DNA of 64,000 bases from Marchantia polymorpha subsp. ruderalis (taxonomy: Eukaryota > Streptophyta > Marchantiopsida > Marchantiales > Marchantiaceae): assembly GCA_037833965.1 (NCBI GenBank), contig AP031357.1, positions 12,668,001 to 12,732,000 of the forward strand, written 5' to 3'. The notes beneath the pieces were generated by a model that saw only the letters and a list, made by a program, of their open reading frames with translations, did no database searches and was not told the DNA's origin. Below are positions 37,213 to 50,400 of the stretch, piece after piece. The number at the start of each line of letters is the position of its first letter. Within the stretch, counting starts at the first letter, position 1. Made by a program: the position numbers and the translations under genes.

Positions 37213-39826
37213 TGGAATAATTAAACCTAGGATCGGAAGGTCACAGTAGTCCGGACAGTCAATTAGACAGCATCTTTGTAACAGTATCTGAAATAAATTG
37301 CTCTCAAAGTTTGCAAATGAGCACTCTCATGTCATCGCGAGAAAGGTCAGCGCGACAGCTATCATTTTCTCACTGGGATGTTACAGGCCCATGTTGTTTT
37401 CATGAGACCAGTACCTCCTCTGGCTAACGAAAATTACAACAAATATGAAATTGGGTTATAGTGCCGAACATAAGCATGTATGTAAAGAACGCTTAGAATT
37501 TTGGTTCTCTTGAGGCTTTGGAAACTGAGATCTAAAAAAGTGCAAGTAAGTGAACATTGACGTGAGTGGACGACTTTGGATACGGCTTATACATTATACG
37601 CTCAGCCCTTTCACATGAGAAGCCGGATCCAACAACGTGAAACTACTACTTTCACTCGGGTGAAAAACCTGAGCACGCGTGATTTTTCGTTGTGTGGTTC
37701 CACTAAAGAGTTGGCAATCTTGATAGGATGCATGTCCGAACACAAGTGTCCGTAAATAAAACCTCTATTCACTCCTTGATTCGTAGTGTATTACGGTAAT
37801 AAATGTAGCATGGTGCTAAATCGGGATAACTTACGTAGAGATGATTGATTCATACTACGCAACCAAGTTGGATGGGATTCAAAACGTGCAGTAGGCCGCA
37901 AGCTTCTTCAGCTCGGAGCCTCTGTTAATGGGTCGATATACTTCAATGTCGTTATGAAGGTTAGTCCATGAATTCTGGCGAATGGATCACTCTAAATCTG
38001 GTACTGTAAGGAGCAAACTTGAGCAGGAGCTGATACTAGCATCAGGGGGTTTCAACTTTGATGACACCCGAGACCAGTTTCAGCAGTCCCATATTGTACT
38101 CCGGGTTTTAATGGGACATTTTATGTGTTTTTTGAAAGTTACCTATGTTTAAAATGGCCTCGGGACGCAAATGTTACAAGGGCAAGAGCAAAGGACGGAG
38201 ATGGAGAAAATTCTTCAGACCGAAATTTGTTTTGAAGTCAGGAACGGCTGAGTAGCCAGCTTTCTAAGCAACGAATAAAAGGAATGTTACCCAAGCTATC
38301 ACTACACAATTACAAGAATCAAGTGACTTCTGTACTTGACCATACTAGTCAGAGTAACATATTTGTGTGGATACTGGACAATTTTATTCTCGGGGCTGTT
38401 TTCATCTAGAATACTACCATCCCGGCTTTTCTATACCCTTTGCTTTGTGTCCAAACAAACTACTGTAGACCAAACAATCCACGGGTTTTGGATATTAACT
38501 AGAATGTTTGCGCCTACCTATTCTCAAGTTGAAAGCTGAACTTTCGGGTGAATCAGCAATTAAGTGGTCGCTTCATCGTTGTCATAGCTGTTTTAGGGCA
38601 ATCTATTTAAGACTTCCAAAGCACTGTGCACCTGGAACGAAATGAATGGAAAATGTAGGCTAGATTGCAGTGAGACGCACATGGCGGCTCCAAGCATGAT
38701 CCAGTCACGTCTGGTTATATATCGCAAGTGCATATTCATTATTATATTGTCTCTGAGAATCACATGAAGATTACACCCCTACAAGAACACGTGACGGTCA
38801 ACTGCACAGTAAGTCCGAAGGTGATGTACGTCACTCGCTGGATAGAGACAATTCTCAGTATGGATCTGGATAGCCTCCTGATTTGTGCACGGATTGAATA
38901 TGTTTGTACAGTATGTAGACTTCTGTGACATTGACTAGAATGTAAAGTAAAATTGACTGAACCGTCTTCCAGCATGTGCCAAAAATTATGCTGCCACAAA
39001 AGCGGTCGCCCTTAAATCGTGCCCGGCGTCAATGTGGACCCAAGACGCTATTGACATACTGCTGAATCGAAGGAAGCGATTCATTTGCAGTAATTTTCTC
39101 GCTCATTGTGCATTCTTGGTCCAAGAGGACACCGCATGCTGATGAGTTGGTGGGTTAAGTGATGTAGTGGTCTGTTCTAATACACCATAATTTGATTTCT
39201 TGGCGCTTGGCAATTGAATCTTTTTGTTGATTATTGACTTTGACATTGAGAATCCCACATAGCAGAGTATAATGCTATATTCTGCGAGGGCTTCTTGTGG
39301 TATCATCATCTGGCTTCGATGATTATTCTAGATAACCCTCGAACGGAACATTGAATTAATGCCTGGAATTAGGATACTCTATGTAGGTTTTGCACCGGCA
39401 TCTTGGCGTGATTATTTACTTCTGTGCACCCTCTTAACAAAGGAGGTATTGACAGCAAGCGGCTGTGTGATTTTGACATGCAAAAAGTTGATCTGTTGTT
39501 AATAGCATGCCGAACATGTGGAGACCTTCATTCCACAACCATAAAGGATCCTCCACAATCCATGGAACACATATCCTGTACACAGTGTCTGCACAGCCGC
39601 AGGAAATGACTGCGTAGAAATGTTTCACTGGTGACGACTTCCTTAAAGCTCGTGATGCAGTAACATATGTGAACTATCTGTGTCTGGATTTGTTTCCGCC
39701 TCATGGATGCCTTGTAAAAACTTTTGCTCCACATGTTTCATATTCAATACATATTTATTTTGCCTCATGTCTTTTTCTTGACCGAGGAAACATCAGAAAT
39801 CTCGAGTACGCCCGGTCGGAGCTTCA
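37213..39826. other. Downstream of the M16 gene, no supported gene
   Basis: Mixed-composition DNA without a recognisable gene. A short Cys-rich frame at 39424-39609 on the + strand (LLIACRTCGDLHS and ISCTQC) lacks an ATG at its head and has no known family that I can name. A good-looking ATG with the frame MAAPSMIQSRL at about 38681 stops soon after. Confidence 0.5.
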
Positions 39827-40021
39827 ATGTGGGTATTGCATCAAATGCATGAGGAAGTGCTGGGGGATGTTTCGTCCAAAATAGATGAAATGTCATCGGC
39901 GTTAGAAACTATAATTTTCTCTCCATGCAGTCGTCCACCAAGCCATTACGTTCTTAGTCATGCTCGTGCTATCTATCCGAGAACTAAACTGGCCGGAGTG
40001 ATGAGCAACCGAGCCGAAAAT
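39827..40021 (+). CDS. Possible coding exon, unknown
   Basis: ATG 39827 opens 65 codons that end exactly at a textbook donor (GAAAAT|GTAAATG at 40021/40022). If not spliced, it ends as a 71-residue ORF at 40042. The translation begins MWVLHQMHEEVLGDVSSKID, an amphipathic helix-like stretch, then has a Pro/Cys/Ser patch and HARAIYPRTKLAG. No family is recognised and no following exon could be placed with confidence. It may be a first exon of an unknown gene or a chance frame. Confidence 0.25.
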
Positions 40022-40103
40022 GTAAATGCCATCTTGTTCTAGTTGACTGATAACGCGCATGTGAGAATCAGTCACGTGGACTCCGTCCCTAGGCTCACTT
40101 TTC

Positions 40104-40827
40104 CTAGCTCTGCTGCATCTCGAATGAAGAGCTTGGCGTGTCGAGACTAAACAAGATCCGCAGAGCGGCTGAAATCAGGTTCCCGGCCATCCTAGTCACT
40201 ACTCTCCAGATGCTGGTTCGGCGAGGAGCGATAGCGTAGCTGCAGTTCAAATCGTTGGCCAGCACAACGCACAGCCAGCTATAAACCTCACATCGGTTCG
40301 GATGCACCCGCTGAACTTTTCCACGGAAGCCAGAGAAGATGCAAACGAGACAGCATGGAAGGTAATATGAGGGCAGGCAGCTCCAGCTCCACTGTGCGAG
40401 CTTCCGAAAAGTCATGCGTATGGACCAATGATGGCGCAAGGGAGATGGATGGGAGGTTTCCAGATGAGACAAGGGAAGTACCTGCTCCGGCCATTGCTCT
40501 GAAAGTAATGAGCCCAGGAGATGTACACCAGGCAATGGGAGACCACCGAAGCAGATCTGACATTCATATCGCATGGGATTTTCCAATCGGTGTCTGGCAC
40601 TTTCACCGGCACGCTCGGTAGAGTGAGAGCGTCCGAGGAGACCATCGACCTGGAGAAATATCATTTGCACAGCCGGTCGCCTTCAGCACTGTTTGCAATG
40701 CGGTTCTACAGACTGAGCTCGAAACCTGGAATGACCTGAGATGACTCCTCGCTTCGGCATTTCCCGAAACGCCGAAACTATTCAAGCCCATCATTCTAAT
40801 CGACTTCGATCGAGAGTTGAGTGACAT
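40104..40827 (-). other. GC-richer block with overlapping long open frames
   Basis: This stretch is clearly richer in GC than its surroundings and is open in several frames at once. The longest runs on the - strand from ATG 40664 to 40104 (186 codons, many Ser, Leu, Pro, Arg). On the - strand, ATG 40827 opens a short exon-like frame (MSLNSRSKSIRMMGLNSFGV) that meets a possible donor at 40736. No known domain is visible in any frame. It may be a lineage-specific gene, a gene fragment carried by a transposon, or simply GC-rich non-coding DNA where stops are rare. Confidence 0.3.
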
Positions 40828-43800
40828 TCTTTCTTCTTTCTATCCATCCCTCATCTCCTCGCTATCGTCCTTTTGGCCCCGCCTGTCGTTATTTCTCTCA
40901 TCGAGTCCGTACACGTAAGTGAGGAGGGTGATCGCAGTCGATTTAAAGAACATCCAGAGACAATGTCTTGCAAGCATCCACAGCAAATGTCGCAGAGGAG
41001 AGAGGGAAATCATTTGACGACGTCGAGGAAGGGAACAGACTTGAAGAGTGACCATCCCGCATGAATCATTTATGGGCATAGGCTGAGCTTAAGTTTGTAT
41101 GGCCCTGTTCTCGCGGTTGATAGCATTATTATTTGCACATGACAAAGTTTTCAGGTTCAAGGTTCAAGTGAGACATGGTATGCCTCTTCTCTGAAATCGA
41201 TACTATATTAAACTCGTGATGTGTTCATCGCAAGAACCACAGTTGAGTTCATCACGACGTTTCTATCGTTGATACTTTTCTCTGAAACTTGAACATTTCT
41301 TTGCTAAGTTCAAGGTCCTAAGCACTTATATCCAATAAGGTTATAGTTTGATAAAGTAAATTAGTTCATTTGCAAGCATGATGTAAACTGAAGAATGAAA
41401 TAAAAATCTTTTCTTATAAGATATTAAACAGTTTGTGATTTATCAATTGTTTCGTATACACATCTATAAATTCAAATCATTTTCATCATTTAATTTACTT
41501 CTTTACTTGAATTTTTTTACATATTTTCTGGAAATCCAGCTGAAATTTTTCAAGAGTCTTGAAACTAAAAAAACAATAATATTTTTTTAACACTTAAACC
41601 ACTGTTTTGGTTAGAAAGAACATTCTATCAAACTGCTAGGCGAGAGGATTTAGAAGTCCTCTGCCATTCAAAAGATGACATATTAAGCTTTCTAACTCGC
41701 TTCAGATTCTTTCGAGTGGATTCTTCTGACTCCTATTTCACCGGTTACTTCATTTCTCTCTTCTGCTCTAGTATATCTTACAACTTTGTCTATCACTTGC
41801 TTTATGCCTTGCGAAAGATGCCGAGTTCAAACTTCCTATGCTTGCGTGTATATGCTCTAAGAACTACTCTTTGCTCCGCATCTCGACAAGTATGATTGCA
41901 AACTACTTGTTAGTAATCCCCATGAAACTAGACAACCGATGGCTGCTCATGGGGTGTGGTTACAGAGCTGGTCCATCATCTACATTTAACAAAAGAATGA
42001 TCGTCCCACAATAAACAAATAAAAAAAAATCAATTGGAAATAGTGAGCCCAAGAGTGAACTTCAACACTTGTTGACGTTAAAATTTCAAGGTCTTGAGGT
42101 TCATACAGTTTAACGCTCTCCTCGCAATGCCTGCCATGGCTCTTAGTGAATAGCATGGGGGAACTCGGAAGGACTATCTGCTCGGGAAAAAAACATTCCA
42201 ACGGAGACATGGCAGGTTTTAATACGGCTGCAGTTGTACTAACGGGAGCCATGAGCTGAGATTTTCTTCAATGCGCCACCGATATGGTGTATCTACCGGC
42301 CATTACCACAAGCGAAGCTTTAAAGATTCCATGGCCTCTTATTGTCGACTGGCTTGAGTGAAAAGGTCGGAAGGGATTCAAGGCAAAGGCGCCAAGCAGG
42401 AGAAGAACACGAAAATGAAAGAGCACCCTTCCTTCGATGTAGGAAATGGGCAATGACGAGGAGAAAGAGAAAGAGGAGGGAGGACTTCACACACACACGC
42501 AGAAAGGACAAGTGGTGAGGAGGAAACGACAGAGACGAGAATGAACTTGCGATGGATGGGATGATAGCGGTTCCCGGCGGGCTTGCAAAAGATGGACGGG
42601 CCAGTGGGACCGAGTAAAATAACATGGAGCACCGGGGTTGGTGTAGAGTCTTAAATGTACGAGCGATGCTGCCAGCGGGCACTCACGAAGTAAATGCGCA
42701 TCGCCTTCGTACGCTCGCAGCCTTTATTGCACATCACTCGTCAATTATGATATCCGATCTCCAGAGATTTGCTTCCCTTTTCACCCTACTTTGTTACTTC
42801 TGATCACGCCCTATCTGTCATATTACCCCACCTCCCTTGCTGAAACCGATGGGTGAAGAAATAGATCCTGCTTGCCTCTTATGGCGCTCGGGGTTAGGTT
42901 TATGAATGATTAGTGCGAACAAAAGAGAGAGAGAGAGATGGGGTGTGTCATGGGTGATGAGAGAGTCAGCTATTGGATGGCACTCTTTCGAGGATTAGAG
43001 ATTAGCATGACTATCTTCAACCTCACCGGACGGGCTCGAACATGGCAAATTTGGCACTTGGCACTTGGCAGGAAAGAATACCCAACATACGCACTTTTAC
43101 CTCTTTGCAAGGTAAAGTCTCTCAGTTATTTCCCTCCCAGTTATGTCGGAGTAAACGTCCATAATCTTACAATATGATTTGCCTTACATATATTATATGA
43201 CTTAGAAATATGTATATGTTCTTAAATTTTTTCTTCTCATGACTCTTGAAAATCTTAATTCTGTTGACCTCAGGCAATAAGTCTCTACCCTCATTCCGAC
43301 TAAAAATGATATTGTCTTCAATACTCAGGACTTCTCCACAATCGTACCGTACACTTAAAATCCTCCCTCGTGAATCTAACTGGTAATAACTGACTCTAAC
43401 ATAATAGCTGGTATCGATATCGCTCTCCCCTCAGGAGACACAAGAATTTACAAGGTGACATAAGCTTCTAAAATTTACAGCCCTATTAAAGTTTCCGCCT
43501 TCTACAAATTGGCCCAATGCATTCATTCTTTCTACAGTGTGAATGTTAAATGGTATTTGAAAGATATTTGAACATTTTTCAAGTAGCCATTTCCAGAGGT
43601 AAACCTTCCTGCTTCACCATTTTTTTCGATTATGCAGCCGTACTTTTTGTATCTTGAAACAACTTGACATATCTCGTCAAACAATGTGTGAACTTTTTCT
43701 TACGGAGAAACGGAGCTACTAACATATTCCTGACAGTGAGGACATAATTCCAAACCCGCATTGCAGATTCTGACTGGAAGTAGAGAAAGTGTACAAAGAA

Positions 43801-46622
43801 GGCAGAGGACGACAGCGTGTTGCTCGGCAGGAAATTGGCCTTCAAGAGTATGGCAGAATGCCTACTAGCGTCATCGAACCCAAATTCTGGCCTACTGTAG
43901 TCATGAAGAATGCCGAGTTCAAAACACCGACTCCTGACGAAGTCGCGCTTGCAAGTCCACGTCCACAGCGCATGGGTGGAAGAACGGGAGAACTGTAGCT
44001 TCCGTCCCAGTAACAGAGGCACACGGCAACTGAGCAGCAGGCCAGCTCGCTATATGACCAGCTCTATATATGACAGTTACCACGAAGCACGAGGTGAAAG
44101 AGAGTAATGAGAGTTACGTCTGAAAGCTATAGATAGTAGTAGTAACCCAGAGTTGAGGTATGACCAACCTGCCAACCCTGAGGCCCCGACCATATGTTGG
44201 CTCAATTTATCATCATGAGTGTCTTGTGTGAAACCTGCACGGGGTCGATGATCATTACCTGCTTCGCCTTCTCCTTTCCGACGACGTGCAGTCACGGGCC
44301 TTTCGGGCTTACTTTAACTCATACGCACCTAAGATCATCCCCATGAACATCGAGCTCCTATCATCACGGAGATACGCGAGCCTCTATGATGTGAAGATAA
44401 CAAATATCGTCGACAATACCATGGTCTTTTAAGTTTTAATTCTTTGTCTGCTTCTCTCGTTCTGATAACATCATGAATTCTCCGATCCCCCATGCCACGC
44501 AAGGTTAGATTGCAGAGGATGGATCTGCAATCGGTTCAGAACGTGGCTGCCTGCCCTCGATCAAGAAAGAAACTGCTGACAACGCGCTTGGACTAGGCTG
44601 AAACTCTCCCTCCTTCGTCATCCTGTCATGCACTAACTGACGGGCTCCTTTGCTCCCTCCTTCCACCATAAATTAGTTACCCACGTGGATCAATCTGACA
44701 CTCCCTGCGAGCTCCCACGATATTCATCTTTTGCCAGGAGCCCCGCGTTGCCGTTAATGCCGGCAAGAGGAATTAACGAGCCTCGTCTTTCAATGCCTAC
44801 CCACGTTTCACCCGGCCTGTACCCTCCGAAAGCCCCTGCCTCCTCCCATGGCCCGCCGTAACTTCTACTTTCCTCATTTTCACCAACCCGACGCGTTCTC
44901 CCTCCCCATTCCTTGCGTTGATGGTCCGATTTCACCAGTACAGGCAGGCCTGTTTCTCCCGGATTTTCTTCAGACTTGTGAAATCGGCAAGCAGTAATGG
45001 CCGGCAGGGGATGCGATGCGATGACTGAACTCAAGAACCGTCAAGAAACAGAGATCTGCCGCATTTACATTCACTAGAATGGATGCAAGGGATTCGGCCG
45101 AGCAGCGGATTGGATCTCAGATTAGACGGAGACTCGTAGAACCCAGTAGGTCAAAGGAGTGAAGACGTTTCCGTAGAACTAGAAGACAACCCAAAATCAT
45201 AAGGCTTCTTATTTTCCGGTAGAATATGTTGAACAGAACCAATCGAGGAGAAATGTTTAATCTCGATCGCGCGATGAATTCGCATGCTGGTGGAAGAATT
45301 AGGAGTCGTTCATTTCGCATCTTCCCGAGAATATTGGCATCCATCTGAACCAAGGTCAAATAGGACCGAGAGGAATCTTGCTGAGAATGAGCGACGTGAA
45401 AAGCGTCATGGAGTTGCGCGGCGTGAGAATGTTGGACGGAGATGGCTTTTCACAGTACATTACAGCTCAGACCATCAACAGACCAGAATTCGTCACGCAG
45501 TACTCCTCACCTCCTCAAGATTCTTAACTCTGTAACGTAATAACTCTGAACAATAAGTTCGACCAGGTGTAAAACTTACAGGAAACTAGTGCAGTCTCCA
45601 ACCTGGGAATCTCGACGGTGGTGCCATAGACTGACGGCGTTTACTGACTTCCAACACACAAATCAAGTCAAATGACTCCGGCGTTGCATGAAAATGTGAA
45701 AGCAAATTTTACCACACATTTATTCTTGAGTGGATCTGCGTCGTTCAGCGTCATTTTCCATCCAGCCTATGCATACAGCGTCATCCGTGCTCTTATATCA
45801 TATACCTGTGGGTACTGACCCCAGCAAGTCACAACGAAACGTTTAGCCTAAAGTAAAAGGTTTCCATCTAGTTTTCCATCTAGCCATTTGTCCTTCGTAA
45901 TTTACTAATATTTAAAAATATTTTATATGTATGTGATAAAAGTTTTAACTTGTTTACTTGTTCTGCAAAGAATGTCAATCAATCCTATACATAATAAGTC
46001 AGTCAATCTTCTCTATAAGGGGATTCCTGGTTTTTTAGTCATGTAGTTTGCACACTTTCTAGTTATTCTCTTGGTTTATGACTTTCCATTGTATCATCCT
46101 CGATGAATTCGACCCTTTCTTCGATACCTATCAACTGTCTGCTCATTGCGCTTGTCCATTTTCTGTCAATTTCTTCATTTCGCATGCACCTACGGCAGCC
46201 GAATTATGTGTTCGCTAATAGAGTGCAGAGTGGAACCTGCTGAATAGTGTGACGGAGAGAGCTGGAAATCGAAAGACGATTACGAAGGAAACCACGAATA
46301 CTCTTCGGTTTTCTGTCATAAGCCGCCGCTCCAGGAGACTTGCTCTCGTCCACCGGCTTCGCATTTTCCACTTAATTTGGCTTATTTCCAGTCTCTTAGG
46401 AGGATTTCAAGGGTCGGTCTACGTGCCACTACATTGCCGGAACTTACTTCATTCCACTCCGTTGTCTTTTCCTACCCTTTGGTTTCATCCCTACACGACA
46501 TGAGGGGGTCGTCCTATCCTTTCTGCTATATTATTTTGTTTTTCTTTCGAATAGCACTGTCTCTTCCTTGTCCCCATCACCCTTTGAACCTCTTGCATTT
46601 ACAAAATTGCACTCGTCGGACC
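40828..46622. other. Long region without a supported gene
   Basis: About 5.8 kb of mixed composition with many short open frames and nothing that I can tie to a protein family. GA-repeat (42920-42937) and CA/AC patches (42488-42500) occur. Frames such as 43789-43998 (+) and 45034-44690 (-) lack an ATG at the head. Parts of it could be decayed mobile elements. Confidence 0.5.
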
Positions 46623-46662
46623 AATTGAGTGGTGGCGAGTGGGGACTCGCCACCACTCAATT
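46623..46662. repeat. Perfect inverted repeat, 18-bp arms, GGGG loop
   Basis: AATTGAGTGGTGGCGAGT (46623-46640) is followed by GGGG and its exact reverse complement (46645-46662). Such a long perfect and GC-rich hairpin is unlikely by chance. It is not next to a recognised gene end. Confidence 0.95.
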
Positions 46663-47082
46663 TGTCCCACGCCATGATAAGATGAAAATGTAGTTGAGCC
46701 CCAGTCCATTCATCCATATGTCAGGCCCAATAACACATATTACTTTCAATCCATTATCACTTTCATCGCCATGTCCAGATAAGCGTCAACTTTCGTATTT
46801 GAATCCTGCCCTTCGTCGGCCTTACCTGCCTCTCTTCGAACAGCACAGCCGTAAGGGAACGCAAAGGTAAAACACGAATTAGAACATAGCCATGAGATCC
46901 ATTAACTATTTCCGTCTCTAAAGCTAAACCGACTTTCGGGCGTTCCGACGGAATCAAAAAATGTCACATTGTTCCACACACCGAATGACCAGTAACGTAA
47001 AAGATTTCGACGTTCCAATCTATGAAATGATTGTTGTCCACAATCCACGTCACGAAGACAACGTGTGCCACAGCCAGTGTTT

Positions 47083-47439
47083 ATGTTTCAAGCGGGCTCT
47101 ATCCTGTGGTCCGGGTCCGACATGAAGCATACTCAATTAAGCGAAACCTTCAATTATAGAAATCGGGTGTATGGCATCTCAGCATCTAAAGCCGACATTT
47201 GCGATTTCATAATAGCTTGCTGGATGTTCTTTCCAACCTTGCTAAATGAATGGTCTTTACTTCACTATGTGATCTATTTCATTAATTTGTTCTGCGCGTT
47301 TAGTGAAGGAACACGTGCGATGGAAAGTGAGTTTGGGCCAAAGTACAATCCTGTGCACGAGTTAAGTAATGTTTTTTTAGACATGAATTTATTTAAAAAT
47401 ATGCATGTGGAATTTGACATATTTGAGTTTAACCTCTAG
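47083..47439 (+). CDS. Hypothetical 118-residue ORF with a hydrophobic segment
   Basis: ATG 47083 opens a frame to TAG at 47437-47439. Its middle holds a long hydrophobic run (FIIACWMFFPTLL followed by HYVIYFINLFCAF) that could span a membrane, and it ends in an acidic, Asn/Phe-rich tail. There is no recognised family. The codons become AT-rich towards the end, where the AT-rich block begins. It may be a chance frame. Confidence 0.2.
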   Translation: MFQAGSILWSGSDMKHTQLSETFNYRNRVYGISASKADICDFIIACWMFFPTLLNEWSLLHYVIYFINLFCAFSEGTRAMESEFGPKYNPVHELSNVFLDMNLFKNMHVEFDIFEFNL

Positions 47440-50400
47440 AGAAAACAAAACTATTCTTTACTGTTATCATTTAATCTGATATATTGCAGAACCATCCGGT
47501 GGCAGTAACAATGTCTCTAACCTATTGTTTGTCCTCGTTTAGCCAATCCGTGTGCATTTCTTCACAAAAAACACTTTCTAGTGCTAAACCTAGAACAAAA
47601 TCCTGGCTAAGTGATGGTGAATCTTATGTTACAATTGATTGTAAATGGTTTCATCTTCTGTTTAATCTGCTACTGTAATTAATAATTAGTAAATAATAAT
47701 CATTATAGGATGGACGTCAAGTTTTATTTCTATCTTTTATAACTTCAGAGAGCCATACCTTCGTTAATTTACCCATTTTTTCACGACTTTTACTTTTTTC
47801 GTTATGATAATTTCCATATTTTTTATCATATTTTCTGTGTGTGAGATATATGAAATAATCAAAATAGGTTTATAACCTGATTTCTATCATTCTAAAATTA
47901 AATATGTCAGCCTATTTCATTTTCTTAACTCATTTATTGTATCTAAGAAGCATAAAACTTGAAACGTATCTTCTATCAAAAAATTAAAATTTGCTTCAAG
48001 ATGTACATATTGAAGTTTTAAAAAAATATCAAGTGAATTGAAAAATAAATATATAGATAATTCAAAAAAAATAATAATCAAGCTATCATAACAAAAAGAA
48101 ATCACACTCTTATTATTTCAAAATCATCAAAAAAAGTTTTAAAAAAATTTCTTAATGAAATGTATGCAACATATGATATAACAAAAAATTAATTCAAATC
48201 TACCAACTTTCTATCACAATAAAATAAAAACATTTAAAAAATCTTTTCTAATTATACTTTATAATTTTTTAACTGCTAACCAATATATAAATTACGCATT
48301 TAGAGATCATTAATATTCTATATCGATTTCTATATCTAAACAAAAACTCTAAATTTAACACAAAAAAGTAAATTGCAAATTGACCTCATTAAAATAATGA
48401 AGATATTTCTAAAGATTTGGACTCACATGATCAAAATCATGAGGTTTATTAATAAATATCAATACTTTAATTTCAAACATAAATACGAACATATGATATT
48501 AGAATCACAAGATATGATCAGTACAATTTGAATGCAATCTTTCACGAAAAATATCTAATCAAGAATTTTCCAAGAAACAAGGAAATGTGCTTCAACCTTA
48601 ATCAACCTTTAGTGATTTGTAATTTACTTCTATGTGTAATATAGTAAACTATAAGAAGTTTATTTTCAAAAGTTAAAAAAATAAAAAAAAGGAAAAAAAT
48701 TTACGATAGAAACTTTAAATAATTTAACAGACGCAAATTCTTAGTAGTCAATTAGAGCTAAGGAAATTCTTGATTATTTAAAAATTGTTGCATTCAAAGT
48801 CGTGAAAATAAACTTAATTTGAAGTCTGATATGATATACAATTATTTTTATTTTTTAATTTTTAATTTTTTAACAGAAAATTTCAGAAGCGTAGGATGTA
48901 ACATTTCAGTCTATCTCCCTACTATATAATTTTCAATTTTTAAAATAATATTATCATGAAAATTCATTAGAATCAAAGAATTTTGCATGCAAAATTAAAC
49001 GTCACATTTTTTCCCTTTCATAAATAAATAATTTATAATTACTAAAATAAAATTATCAGATAGTGATATCTTATAATCTCAGCAAGAATTAGTTTCATCT
49101 AATTTAAATTCTAAAAAAATCATCATCAATTCTCATTTGAATACACCAGAAATATTTTTAAGTAAACACGATTTTTTTAAGCATATTTTTCGTATGGTAT
49201 ATTACAGCAAGGTTAAACTAGATAAAAAAAAATATGTGGCTTGCACATTCATGCCAAAAAACTTATAGTCAAAAATGACAGATAAGTTAAAAAAATTTCA
49301 TGATCAACCAAAGCAACCTATAAATTTCTAGAAAAAATATAAGCACATTTTTAAGTATAATCAAATAAGTTAATGAAAATATATTTTCAATTTTCTGAAA
49401 AAAAATTCCTCATCTAACTATATCTATCTGAATTTTGTAAAATTGGCAAAAATTTGGGAAATTTGGGACAAAAAGTGTGAGAATTATTTAATATCAATAC
49501 TATCTACTTTCAATGAACAAAAATTTGGTTTGAAACTTCGGTACAAAATTTTCAGCTTAATGTATTAACCTCAAAAATTTATAAATCTATAAATGCCTGA
49601 AATAAGCAAGAACAATTTATCTTAGAAATTTTATCTTTGAATGTTGCATAGACGATAAGGTTGGTTCTAGAGAAACAAACCTATATTCAAATTCAATTTT
49701 AAACTTCCAAAAAGGTCTGACTTCTATGCAGCAAATAATCTCAAGTTAAACATAAACATAACTTCTTTGAAAATATTACGATATCAGTAATTTGAAAGAT
49801 TTAATACATGATCATCATATATTTTATGTATCTAAATCTATACAAAAATATTTTTTTCATTTATCCTAAGTTTTTGCTAGAAAAATAATCATTTTCTCTA
49901 TTTGAATCATTTAGATTTTGAAATTACTTCTGGACTTGTATGTTTTTTTCATAATAAATTGCAAATCAAAATTATAAAAATATCTTTCAAATAAATTAAG
50001 AAATTTTTCAAAGTATGTTATACAATTATTAGGTGTTATCATCATTGAATCTTTACTTATTCATATTTATTTCATAAAAACTGTAACAATTTATCTCCAA
50101 AACAGCAACCATTTCTACTGGAATTTTTCAAAGAATTTGAGGTTAAAAAATAATATTTTCACTTTTTCAATAAATAATATAAATCCTAACTTAAATCGTA
50201 GGATTAAGTTATTTTGATATACATACATACATATATATATATACATACATACATACATACATATATATATACTATAATTACATGAATATGAAAAATATTT
50301 CACAAAGAATATAATGCTCTGGTTTTTTCATCTAGCTATTATCTATATACATCTCTTGTACTCATACATACCGTTCCATTGCAATTCAAATTATTTCATT

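Noticed and set aside
44690-45034. 114-residue ORF on the - strand
   Set aside because: The frame has no ATG at its head, no known motif and no splice signals that join it to other exons.
50217-50274. Regularly spaced short repeats that might suggest a CRISPR-like array
   Set aside because: It is a simple ATAC/AT microsatellite in a eukaryotic genome, with no unique spacers.
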